From Chitinophagaceae bacterium (GTDB lineage Bacteria; Bacteroidota; Bacteroidia; Chitinophagales; Chitinophagaceae): DNA of 39,617 bases. The stretch spans positions 1 through 39,617 of the forward strand of contig JAIXOJ010000101.1 in assembly GCA_027486835.1 (NCBI GenBank). Direction: 5' to 3'. The position numbers and the translations under genes were made by a program. The notes beneath the pieces were generated by a model. That model searched no databases. It worked only from the letters and a program-made list of their open reading frames with translations, and was not told the DNA's origin. Below are positions 19,542 to 27,216 of the stretch, piece after piece (position 1 is the first letter of the stretch; each line of letters starts with the position of its first letter).

Positions 19542-20255
19542 CTATTTTTTTGCCTTAATTCTTTCTAAAAAAAGACTCCGGTGCGAACTGCTGATTTTGA
19601 GATTGGTGCCGTTTATTTCTACAAACTCTTGATCAAAAGCGTTAATAAAATAGAGATTGATGATGTAGCTACGCCCAATTTTTATAAATCGTTCGGGGCT
19701 GAGCTGCTGCAAGAAATCATCTACAGTAGAGCGTAAAACAAATTTTTTACCAGTGGTATGTATATCTAGGTAAATATGGTTGCTCTCTATGTACATGATT
19801 TCCATTTCGGACACCTTATAAAATCGTTCTCCATTTTTCAAGAAGAGGAAAGGGATATTGGCATAACTCACCGAAGGAATGTGGTTGGCAAAAACCACTT
19901 CTATAGTGGTAAATAAATCACTCTTGCTAAAAGGTTTAACCAAGAAAGCCGCAGGTTTGGTGGCTTTTGCCAGGTTAACGGTTGCTTTATCCGCATTGGC
20001 TGTTAAGTAAATGAATGGTATGGCATAATTTTCATTAATAAATTCAGCCAGCCTAATTCCCTCATTTTTTTTATCGCCCAATCGAATATCCAAAATCATT
20101 AAATCGGGCTTATAGCGTTCCAGCATTCTTATAGCATCCCCATAAGTAGAAACGGGTTCTAGCACTTCATATTCCAGATTCAGCAACAGTTGTCTGATAG
20201 TTTCGGCCACCAGTTCATCATCTTCTACAATTCCTATCTTCAGTTGAAACATCAT
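19542..20255 (-). CDS. Orphan LytTR-family response regulator
   Basis: 237 aa from the ATG at 20255 (the frame also opens from a TTG at 20276). The N-terminal receiver domain shows the acidic pair in GIVEDDE, the phosphoacceptor Asp in DLMILDIRLGD, the conserved Thr/Ala region IYLTANAD and the Lys in FLVKPFSKSD. The C-terminal half is a LytTR DNA-binding domain: MYIESNHIYLDIHT, FVLRSTVDDFLQQL, FIKIGRSYIINL and ISSSHRSLF. No histidine kinase is nearby, so the sensor is encoded elsewhere. A 21-bp-phased direct repeat 56 bp before the ATG resembles one ahead of the giant T9SS protein, suggesting autoregulation and a shared regulon. Confidence 0.92.
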   Translation of the reverse strand: MMFQLKIGIVEDDELVAETIRQLLLNLEYEVLEPVSTYGDAIRMLERYKPDLMILDIRLGDKKNEGIRLAEFINENYAIPFIYLTANADKATVNLAKATKPAAFLVKPFSKSDLFTTIEVVFANHIPSVSYANIPFLFLKNGERFYKVSEMEIMYIESNHIYLDIHTTGKKFVLRSTVDDFLQQLSPERFIKIGRSYIINLYFINAFDQEFVEINGTNLKISSSHRSLFLERIKAKK

Positions 20256-20300
20256 CACATTTGGTTTGGGGGTCAAATGTTCCTACAATTGAACACGAGC

Positions 20301-20345
20301 CAAAATAAAAGTTACGAAATTGGCTTTTTTTGTTACCAATTATAT
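20301..20345 (-). promoter_or_regulatory. Phased direct repeat upstream of the LytTR regulator (possible own operator)
   Basis: GTTACGAAATTGG at 20311 and GTTACCAATT at 20332 are direct repeats 21 bp apart, in the same orientation relative to the gene as the block at 18400-18443. Placement 56 bp before the ATG fits an operator overlapping or just upstream of the promoter. Confidence 0.55.
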
Positions 20346-20497
20346 ATCAATGCAGATAAGTTAAGCGATTTTGACACAATCCCCGTATATCAAGTACACG
20401 AAAAAGATTACAGGATAATAGGGGTAAATTAGTAACACATATTAATACGAATCTGGATGATGAAGATTTCAAACGCCGTAACAGTTACGGCTGTTAA

Positions 20498-21609
20498 GGA
20501 TATGTAAGAACTCCCATTTTAACCTTCAAAATTGTCACCATTACCTTATCTAAAAAGGACAAGTATTTGCAAGAACTCTTTAAAGGCGAATCAGATACGG
20601 TAACAGTCCGAATAACTGTAATAGAAATGGATGGCGGCAAAAGGGAAATCCATTGTACAAGCCTTCTAGATAAGGAGAAATACACCTTGGAAGATACGAA
20701 ATCACTATAATCTATCAGATGAGGAATATAGGAAACCTACAAGCTATTTAATGTTAGAGCCGATATGGAGTCATTTTCTGGCATGACCGCATTGTAGGTG
20801 AATGAGGATTTCTATGCAGGCAGCTTTTCCATGAATTTATGTGCAATGATGAGCTTTCTAATTGAACAAAAGGTTAGAGAACAAAGCAAGGAAGCTGAAT
20901 TGAATAACACCAAAATGGTGAAAAGAACCAATGCGTTCTCTTTAGTATAGGAATCAATGGTGGGTGTGTTTTTAAAAAAGAAAATAAGGGTGCGTAAAAG
21001 TTTTTCGCTCCCTTATTTAAACCTAACCTCAACCTCACTCCAAAGGAACTAGCGTATATACACATCTTGAAGCTATATGTATTTGACCCCTCTAGGGTCA
21101 TTTTGGCCTTTGCATTTACCGTAATTCCGTAGTTCCGTAGGCTTACACCTTCGGCTATCATATTTCACCCCGTTGGGGCTATTACATTAGGTAGATATCG
21201 TTTGATGGTTTGGACAAATCGACTAATTGGGCTTCTTTTTGAAGAAAAACTATTTTATTAAGTTTTTGGAAAGACCTGCCCATACTTTTAAAGGGTGTGT
21301 ATATACGCTAGCTCCAAATGAGATGGAACTGGAATCTTTTCCTAGTATTGATTGGAATATATTTTTAAACTTTGTTTATTTGGCGCATGTAAATTATTTT
21401 TCGGTAGTTAGCATTTATCAAACCTCAAAAGCATTGCGCTTTTGTACAGTAAAAGCGAAAAACTTTTACGCACCCGAAAAATAAGAACATTCTTGCAAAC
21501 ATTAGATCATATCCTACGTAAAACAACGGAAGCAGTAAGACCCAATAGCACCTTTCCTAGAAACCATAAACAGAAAAAGCTTAAATCAATGAATTATAAA
21601 ACTTTGTAG
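20498..21609 (+). pseudogene. Decayed IS4-type transposase (C-terminal part), split by a mobile repeat
   Basis: Read in plus-strand frames, the remnant gives VTITLSKKDKYLQELF, then VRITVIEMDGGKREIHC, TSLLDKEKYTLEDTKSL, RADMESFSGMTAL, VNEDFYAGSFSMNLCAMM and finally TTEAVRPNSTFPRNHKQKK with a stop at 21607-21609. The DKEKY...LED...SLY, ESFSG and DFYA segments are typical of the C-terminal half of IS4-family DDE transposases. Damage includes a frameshift near 20710, TAG codons at 20795 and 20948, loss of the N-terminal half, and an insertion at 20989-21477. Removing the insertion and one 8-bp target copy joins FLKKK to IRTFLQTLDHIL in frame. No terminal repeats of the IS were found. Confidence 0.72.
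20989..21477. mobile_element. MITE-like element, copy B (enlarged, inside the transposase remnant)
   Basis: Ends GGTGCGTAAAAGTTTTTCG and CGAAAAACTTTTACGCACC match the terminal repeats of the other copies. It is flanked by an exact AAAATAAG duplication (20981-20988 and 21478-21485). It is longer than the others because of extra sequence between 21049 and 21440. Inside lies a segment bounded by 16-bp perfect inverted repeats (CTAGCGTATATACACA, 21049-21064 and 21296-21311), probably a second nested insertion. An 85-codon frame at 21227-21484 runs through its right terminus and is not considered a gene. Confidence 0.8.
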
Positions 21610-21707
21610 CTCATTGGCTTATAAATCTTCATTTGCAATAAATGCCTACAGTCATTCGAAGAAGAGTCCTAGTTCGTCTTGCAGGAAATTCGCACCAAAC
21701 AATTTTA
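21610..21707. other. Short spacer between transposase remnant and GH13 gene
   Basis: No gene or strong hairpin was seen. If the lost IS had a right terminal repeat it should lie here, but none could be matched because the left end is gone. Confidence 0.4.
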
Positions 21708-23750
21708 TTAACTAAAAATATTGCTTCCTATTGCCACTGGGGCATATACTTTGGCTTCCCAAGGGAAAATCTTTTCAGCTTTTATATCATCCACAATTCT
21801 GCTTTGGGTTATTTCCGCCCAATGATGACCTCTGGGCAAACTAGGCATGTTGTTGACCCTGTAACTACTGTTTGGTGCTGATCCCCAACTTGAAAAATTG
21901 GCCACGGTTACCACAATGTCGTTGCCGAGTCCCCGTTTCCATGCCATCACTCTTTTCCCGTCGTTAAAATCACTGTGTATGAATTCAATATAATCTTCCC
22001 AAAGCGCGGGCGATGTGGTGCGCAGGTGTATCAAGCGCCTTACGTGGACCAAAAGGGATTGCCGCCAAGGGTGGTTCGCTAACCGCTGAAAATTGACAGG
22101 GTCATTTTGTTTACCATGATCATCAAACAAATCTTGTTCGTCTGCGAATTCTTCGCCCGACAAAATCATGGGTATGCCCACGGCGGTCATCAAGCAGCAG
22201 AAAGCCAGTTTAATCCTGGGCAGTGTGTCTTTTACGCCGTTGTTGTTCAAGTAATTGAAAATCCTTTCATTTTCCCTCCCCCCGACATCATGCGAGGTAA
22301 TGTAGTTGATGGCTTTTGCACCGTTGGTAAACCCCCGACCCAACAGGCGGCAGTCGATTAATTTTTTCACACTCCATTCAAAACTGGCATCTATCCAACT
22401 GTTTTTTCCCAGTATAACCTGCCGCAAGATTTGCTTGAACACTTCGTTCCATTGCCCATCCACCCGATTTTGCTCCAATAAAGAGGCAGGTACAGAAAGC
22501 TCTTCCGCAACCACAATGTATTTGTTGTCTTGTGCTGATGTTATATCCTTGAAGAACTGTCTGGTTTCTTGGGTTACCTCGCTTAAAAAGTCATAGCAAT
22601 CTATGTTTACCACGCTGTCCAATCTCAATCCGGAAACTCCTTTGTTTTGTATCCATTCATTCAAGTGTGCTTTCATGTACTCCCTAGCGGGCGAAATCCA
22701 TTCGTTTCTGCCGGAGTTTGGGTTGTAGGTGTTTACATAATACCTGTATTTCACTAAATCGCCACCAAATCCATCCCTGTTCCCCTGTTCAGGGTCGTTT
22801 GATTTGTGTTTGATGAAAAAATCAGCGTAATTGATGTGTCTGTAGGAATTTTCCAACGAAAAAGCCATCACGGCATCATAGAAAAAACGAATACCAGTTT
22901 TGTGGCAGGCTTTCACTAGGTCTATCAAATCGGTGGCAGAGTAGGGCAAGTTTTCGCTGGCGCTCACGCTAAAGACATAATCGGGTGCCAAATAATGGGA
23001 AGTGCCATAGCCCCAATCAAATTCCTTGACGCTATTTGCTGGCGGGGTTAGCTCAAGGGCATTGACACCTAGATAAGCGATATACTTTTTGTTTCCAGAT
23101 AGCAGATTGCCCAAGATGGAATCTAGGTAAGTATTATTGTCTGGCGAATCGATCATTTTTTGAACCTGCCGGAAGTTGCCGTTGGCAACCGTAACTTGAT
23201 TATTGGAATCCAAGAAAGACCAACGCGGGGGCAACTCATAAATCACCAATTGATTGTTCGGCTTCAAGGCATCCAAAACCTGAGCGGTAAACAAATTTCC
23301 CCAATCGGGTACGGTTCCGTCGGCATTGGAAGGCAGCAACCTTTGTCCGTCGTATTTGAGCACACTTGACGGGGAATAATGCGATTGCACCGTGTTTGTA
23401 TAAGGCAAATGTCTGGCCTGCACCCTTTCGTCAACTACAGTGGCAAAAGGATCGGTGCAGTACAAGATGTGTGAATTGTTTTCGTATGAATTGCTGTTCT
23501 CGACCTTGAACCAATAATGGTACACTTCATCGCGTTTCAGCCTACATTCACTAGCGGCTATCAGCCAAACATCCTTCAACTCCGTTGATGGTGTCAACGG
23601 AAAAGCACCCACGTAGGTAAGTGATGGCGACACGTTTTCTCCAACGCGCTGGCTAAACGTTACTTGGGCAATAAAAACCTCTGGCGGTGGAGTGGATTTC
23701 CCTGGTCTCCAAAGCACGAAATGACTACTTCTTAGCTCATGAATATTCAT
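21708..23750 (-). CDS. GH13 (alpha-amylase superfamily) enzyme with N-terminal CBM48-like domain
   Basis: 680 aa from the ATG at 23750, no signal peptide, so probably a cytoplasmic alpha-glucan enzyme. Residues about 5-115 form a beta-sandwich like CBM48/branching-enzyme N-domains. The barrel starts near LVIYELPPRWSF. Catalytic motifs: GLRLDSVVNI (nucleophile, Asp378), YIVVAEEL (acid/base, Glu416, in the AEE context of branching enzymes) and NYITSHDVGG (transition-state stabiliser, Asp488). Region I, usually DVVxNH, reads DAVMAFS, so the conserved Asn-His is missing. DWGYGTSHYLAPDYVF recalls branching and debranching enzymes. The exact activity cannot be told. A terminator-like hairpin sits 38 bp before the start. 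No other glycogen genes are adjacent. Confidence 0.82.
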   Translation of the reverse strand: MNIHELRSSHFVLWRPGKSTPPPEVFIAQVTFSQRVGENVSPSLTYVGAFPLTPSTELKDVWLIAASECRLKRDEVYHYWFKVENSNSYENNSHILYCTDPFATVVDERVQARHLPYTNTVQSHYSPSSVLKYDGQRLLPSNADGTVPDWGNLFTAQVLDALKPNNQLVIYELPPRWSFLDSNNQVTVANGNFRQVQKMIDSPDNNTYLDSILGNLLSGNKKYIAYLGVNALELTPPANSVKEFDWGYGTSHYLAPDYVFSVSASENLPYSATDLIDLVKACHKTGIRFFYDAVMAFSLENSYRHINYADFFIKHKSNDPEQGNRDGFGGDLVKYRYYVNTYNPNSGRNEWISPAREYMKAHLNEWIQNKGVSGLRLDSVVNIDCYDFLSEVTQETRQFFKDITSAQDNKYIVVAEELSVPASLLEQNRVDGQWNEVFKQILRQVILGKNSWIDASFEWSVKKLIDCRLLGRGFTNGAKAINYITSHDVGGRENERIFNYLNNNGVKDTLPRIKLAFCCLMTAVGIPMILSGEEFADEQDLFDDHGKQNDPVNFQRLANHPWRQSLLVHVRRLIHLRTTSPALWEDYIEFIHSDFNDGKRVMAWKRGLGNDIVVTVANFSSWGSAPNSSYRVNNMPSLPRGHHWAEITQSRIVDDIKAEKIFPWEAKVYAPVAIGSNIFS

Positions 23751-23787
23751 AATTATCAACAATTATTTTCTAGTGATTACGAAAAAG

Positions 23788-23814
23788 ACCCTCGCTTTTA
23801 TTGTAAAGCGAGGG
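23788..23814 (-). terminator. Terminator-like hairpin in the leader of the GH13 gene
   Basis: ACCCTCGCTTT / AAAGCGAGGGT with a 5-6 nt loop is followed on the minus strand by CTTTTTC, 38 bp before the GH13 ATG. It may end transcripts arriving from the avidin gene, or act as an attenuator if the GH13 promoter lies upstream of it. Confidence 0.7.
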
Positions 23815-23925
23815 TAATAAATTAACCAGATTATATTTTCATTTTTGTTTCCGCTGATCCGCAAGTACGCATTTAGCATTTCTTACTAGCGTTATTTTTA
23901 GCGATTGCTAAAATGGATTGTAAAC

Positions 23926-24016
23926 AGGTGCATAAAAGTTTTTCGCTGTTTTTAGTTTAACCTCACCCCAACCCTCTCCAAGGGCGAGGGGTAAAACGAA
24001 ATACTTTTATGCACCC
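23926..24016. mobile_element. MITE-like element, copy C
   Basis: 91 bp, ends GGTGCATAAAAGTTTTTCG and its near-perfect complement, core TTTAACCTCACCCCAACCCT. It is flanked by an exact 8-bp duplication TTGTAAAC at 23918-23925 and 24017-24024. It lies between the avidin gene and the GH13 gene, and nothing else of note is in this gap apart from the hairpin at 23788. Confidence 0.9.
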
Positions 24017-24069
24017 TTGTAAACCATAATCAGCGGAATTTGCAACGAAAGCCCTATAAAAACCAATAC

Positions 24070-24492
24070 TTATATCTTAGAAGGCAAAGACGACTTAGCC
24101 CCCCTTTTTATACTTTCTTCAATTTGTTCTTGACTTGGTTGTCTTGGGGTAAATGTATCCTGACCTACCAGTGTGGAATGCCAATCGTTTTGCGGATTTG
24201 TTTCTTGGGTTAAAAGCCAGGTTGTTACAATAGTAGGAACACCATTAATTACTTGATATTGTCCGCTCCATGCGGTTACAGAGTCTAAACTAGTATATTG
24301 GTTTTGCCAAACAACTATCCAACCTACTGCTTGACTTGCATCGTTATCGGTGTCTGTTAGCCCAACTAGATTGAACGTTCCATAGGCACTTCCTGTGCCT
24401 GTTCTGTAGGTGCCAGTAATGGTGTTACCATTTGTTTGAATGGTCATTTCTGAACCCAATTCATTGTACCAAGTGCCATTTAAATTTGCCAT
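24070..24492 (-). CDS. Avidin/streptavidin-family biotin-binding protein, copy 1
   Basis: A 140-aa protein that is one avidin domain plus a 24-residue tail. Biotin contacts of streptavidin are found in register: Asn10 (N23), Ser14 (S27), Tyr29 (Y43), Thr31 (S45; avidin itself has Thr), Trp62 (W79), Ser71 (S88), Thr73 (T90), Trp75 (W92), Trp92 (W108), Trp104 (W120) and Asp112 (D128). Retained Trp104 suggests a tetramer of the streptavidin type rather than a rhizavidin-like dimer. Unlike secreted avidins there is no signal peptide: in-frame stops (TAG TAA) directly precede the ATG. The tail (QEQIEESIKRGAKSSLPSKI) is charged and unrelated to known sorting domains. Copy 2 differs at four residues. 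Tight biotin binding is predicted from the residues; the biological role is unknown. Confidence 0.93.
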   Translation of the reverse strand: MANLNGTWYNELGSEMTIQTNGNTITGTYRTGTGSAYGTFNLVGLTDTDNDASQAVGWIVVWQNQYTSLDSVTAWSGQYQVINGVPTIVTTWLLTQETNPQNDWHSTLVGQDTFTPRQPSQEQIEESIKRGAKSSLPSKI

Positions 24493-24655
24493 TTTTTTAC
24501 TATTTTATGAGTGAAAAGTTGTTTTTAGATTTTTTTTTGTGAGTTTGATTTATGGTATAGGTACAATTCATACTAAAACAACGATTAACTGGTGTTGGTC
24601 AAACGCATAGACATAGTTTTGAAAATAACCTAAACAGGAACTTAATTTTTCAATC

Positions 24656-25441
24656 CTATATTTTATTTTTCAATTGCTTATTCAATAAATTCCTATCAAA
24701 TGCAATATTGGCATCTGAATCTGGGGTTCTACCTGTGTATATCCACCCAGGAATGTCAATATTGCCTTTTTGATACATGATTTTACGATATCTGTACCCA
24801 TTGTTAGTATCATAAATACTATCGAAAAGCACTTGAACGCGCTGGCCTGGCACCAGCACGTCATTATTTTTACATATACTTATATTATTTAACAAAAAGG
24901 CCCAAAAACCTGCAGTTGGTTTACAAGATGAAACCCATTCGTTGTACAAGATAGTAGCATTTGGAGAAAATAATTGTGGCATATTACCTTCCCCTAGGTA
25001 ATTGGCATAAATTACTTCAACTTGTTTATTACAATAAGGGGATTTTTGAATATTGTATGAATTGGTAAACTCATTTTGTTTAATTTTATTACTTATAGTT
25101 ATATTTTGACTATCCTTACCAGTATTTGGAGAAAGAGAGAGCAGTGACAAAACTGAACACCCCCTAATAAAAGCATCTACCTTGTTGCTTGGTGTATATA
25201 TCCAGCAAATAATATACCCAAACAATATCACAAATAACATTACGCAAAACCTCAACGCTGCATAACTTGTTTTTGCTATAAACAAAGCATCTCCCAAACG
25301 TTCTGTAGTGTTCTGAATAGTGCCTCCTTTACCTAAAACTAGGCAACTAAATAAAGAAACTACTGCTCCTATAAGACCTGCGAAATAAATAGGTACCATT
25401 GCTATTTGGGTATTCCCAGTTGAATTATTATTGTTTGGCAT
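24656..25441 (-). CDS. Membrane protein with C-terminal SH3-like segment, between the two avidin genes
   Basis: 261 aa, no family recognised for the whole. The N-terminus (MPNNNNSTGNTQ) is polar. Two or three hydrophobic segments follow (IAMVPIYFAGLIGAVVSLFS, ALRFCVMLFVILFGYIICWI, and a weaker one near residue 95). The remaining 150 residues are soluble, contain four Cys, and end in GQRVQVLFDSIYDTN...IDIPGWIYTGRTPD, a pattern like bacterial SH3 domains where GWIY/GWV precedes the last strand. It is co-oriented with both avidin genes, 163 bp before copy 1 and 308 bp after copy 2. Because the avidin duplication flanks it, it may be part of the same functional unit. Confidence 0.7.
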   Translation of the reverse strand: MPNNNNSTGNTQIAMVPIYFAGLIGAVVSLFSCLVLGKGGTIQNTTERLGDALFIAKTSYAALRFCVMLFVILFGYIICWIYTPSNKVDAFIRGCSVLSLLSLSPNTGKDSQNITISNKIKQNEFTNSYNIQKSPYCNKQVEVIYANYLGEGNMPQLFSPNATILYNEWVSSCKPTAGFWAFLLNNISICKNNDVLVPGQRVQVLFDSIYDTNNGYRYRKIMYQKGNIDIPGWIYTGRTPDSDANIAFDRNLLNKQLKNKI

Positions 25442-25749
25442 TCTTTAATATTTAATATTAATTTATTTTTCTCGCCTACTCGCAATTCTTGATTTCAGCT
25501 TTCCGTATTTTAATTACTTTTTAAAAACAATTCTACAAATAATTTATCTTCCATATGAAATGGAGTTTGATGCTATGGTCATGTGTAAAACCACCTTTAA
25601 TTCGGCTAACTATTTCTTTTCTAGTAAAAAATTGTAATTCAGACTAGTATAAAGTTGTTATGTTGGTTGAATTGCAGTGAAAATCCCGACCAGCGGTGAT
25701 TTCACTGCAAACATTTCTTTTAAACGAAAACATAGCAATAACACAATAC
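25442..25749. other. Gap after avidin copy 2 with a hairpin
   Basis: The 308-bp gap contains the inverted repeat TTGCAGTGAAA(A)TC / GATTTCACTGCAA (25672-25685 with 25698-25710) about 40 bp past the avidin stop. There is no T-run, so termination is uncertain. Nothing else was recognised. Confidence 0.5.
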
Positions 25750-26172
25750 TTATATCTTAGACGGCAAAGACGACTTAGCCCCCCTTTTAATACTGTCTTC
25801 AATTTGTTCTTGACTTGGTTGTCTTGGGGTAAATGTATCCTGACCTACTAGCGTGGAATGCCAATCGTTTTGCGGATTTGTTTCTTGGGTTAAAAGCCAG
25901 GTTGTTACAATAGTAGGAACACCATTTATTACTTGAAATTGCCCGCTCCATGCCGTTACAGAGTCTAAACTAGTATATTGGTTTTGCCAAACAACTATCC
26001 AACCTACTGCCTGGCTTGCGTCGTTATCGGTGTCTGTTAGCCCAACTAGATTGAACTTTCCATAGGCGCTTCCTGTGCCTGTTATGTAGGTGCCAGTAAT
26101 GGTGTTACCATTTGTTTGAATGGTCATTTCTGAACCCAATTCATTGTACCAAGTGCCATTTAAATTTGCCAT
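25750..26172 (-). CDS. Avidin/streptavidin-family biotin-binding protein, copy 2
   Basis: 140 aa, identical to copy 1 except I30 for R, K39 for T, F79 for Y and D126 for E. None of these changes a predicted biotin contact. The frame stays open 41 codons further upstream (to 26295), but that stretch is basic, not a signal peptide, and absent from copy 1, so the ATG at 26172 is chosen. About 130 bp upstream of both copies share blocks (GAAAAGTTGTTTT, GTGAGTTTGATTTA, GACATAGTTT), meaning that the duplication included the control region. The gene follows the secreted 281-aa gene on the same strand by 194 bp. Confidence 0.93.
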   Translation of the reverse strand: MANLNGTWYNELGSEMTIQTNGNTITGTYITGTGSAYGKFNLVGLTDTDNDASQAVGWIVVWQNQYTSLDSVTAWSGQFQVINGVPTIVTTWLLTQETNPQNDWHSTLVGQDTFTPRQPSQEQIEDSIKRGAKSSLPSKI

Positions 26173-26256
26173 TTTATTTAATCTATGATTGAAAAGTTGT
26201 TTTGAAAATTTATTTTGTTTGTGAGTTTGATTTACGGAATACTTGCGAAGTGTAAT

Positions 26257-26280
26257 GGAAAACTCCAAACGGGAGTTTCG
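26257..26280 (-). terminator. Weak hairpin between the 281-aa gene and avidin copy 2
   Basis: AAACTCC / GGGAGTTT with a 4-nt loop is followed on the minus strand by a short T-run. It is absent from the region upstream of avidin copy 1. It may partly separate the avidin gene from the upstream genes. Confidence 0.35.
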
Positions 26281-26366
26281 CAAACGCGATGACATAGTTT
26301 AGAAACAACACCCAATTGAGGCGGCGAACATCAGTAAAAGCAGTAATCCGTATAAAAAAATAAAAA

Positions 26367-27212
26367 CTAATATTTGAGAATTATAGCTATATTGTAATCT
26401 CTTTTTTCAGAAAGCTTTTCACCTTCTTGAGTAAACTTTTGTATACCAATTAAAGGAAATTTCGTATTTACATCATCAATAAAATATTTATAATAGTCGT
26501 CTTGGTTTTGTTTTGGAATATCAACGAGTCTGTTTGGATCTCTATTTTCTTTTATATCTTTAGCCAAAATAACTTTGTAGGAATTAATTAAAAGGACAGC
26601 CCTTTTATTTTTATTTCTTAAATTCATAAAGGCATCTTTTATACATTGAAGTTGACTCTCAAATCCATCTGGATACACAAAATGACCATTTTTATTATCT
26701 TCCTTTACATATTCAATGTAAATAAGAATCGAATTTTTATAATACTTTTTATTTTTAAAAATATAGGTTTTCTCTCTTAAATTATCTATGTTAAAAAAAC
26801 AATCTTTATCTCCTTCGGGCACTTTATTCCCATCGACATTTCCAAGGCGAAGCTTATCAATAATTTGTTGCAATGAATCACATCGGTTCTCCAGTACTAA
26901 TATTCTTAGAGAAAGAGAATCAATTCTACGATCAGTAAAGTTTTTATATAAAATAGATGCATTAAATAAAATATCGGACACAATTTTTAAAGAATCTAAA
27001 TTATTTTTAGTATTATAATTCTGAATTGAATCTGTTCTGTGAATCTTTACTAGACTATCTTTCTCTTTTTGAATTTTTAACAATGACTCTCCCAAATTCC
27101 GGATGCTGTCCTTAATATGTAATGCCTTATTAAGTATTACATTATCAGGCTGAGAATATGAATTTTTCGCTAATGTCATTAATGACAAAATAATTAAAGT
27201 AATTAACCTCAT
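26367..27212 (-). CDS. Secreted coiled-coil protein of unknown function
   Basis: 281 aa. The signal peptide (MRLITLIILSLMTLAKNSYS) is followed by about 110 residues of heptad-like helix rich in Asp, Ser and Lys (repeated DSL / DSI motifs). The C-terminal domain has alternating strands and helices (IYIEYVKEDNKNGHFVYPD, KRAVLLINSYKVILAK, YNIAIILKY). No family recognised. Only 4 nt separate its ATG from the stop of the membrane-protein gene upstream, so the two are almost certainly co-transcribed and may act together across the inner membrane: one anchored, one periplasmic. Confidence 0.7.
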   Translation of the reverse strand: MRLITLIILSLMTLAKNSYSQPDNVILNKALHIKDSIRNLGESLLKIQKEKDSLVKIHRTDSIQNYNTKNNLDSLKIVSDILFNASILYKNFTDRRIDSLSLRILVLENRCDSLQQIIDKLRLGNVDGNKVPEGDKDCFFNIDNLREKTYIFKNKKYYKNSILIYIEYVKEDNKNGHFVYPDGFESQLQCIKDAFMNLRNKNKRAVLLINSYKVILAKDIKENRDPNRLVDIPKQNQDDYYKYFIDDVNTKFPLIGIQKFTQEGEKLSEKRDYNIAIILKY

Positions 27213-27216
27213 AGGT

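Noticed and set aside
20190-20432. 80-codon plus-strand frame overlapping the LytTR start
   Set aside because: Antisense to the regulator gene and crosses its operator region; no homology to the transposase remnant downstream.
21227-21484. 85-codon plus-strand frame
   Set aside because: Runs through the right terminus of the mobile repeat and has no family resemblance.
26173-26295. 41-residue N-terminal extension of avidin copy 2
   Set aside because: Basic, not a signal peptide, and blocked by stop codons in the otherwise near-identical copy 1.
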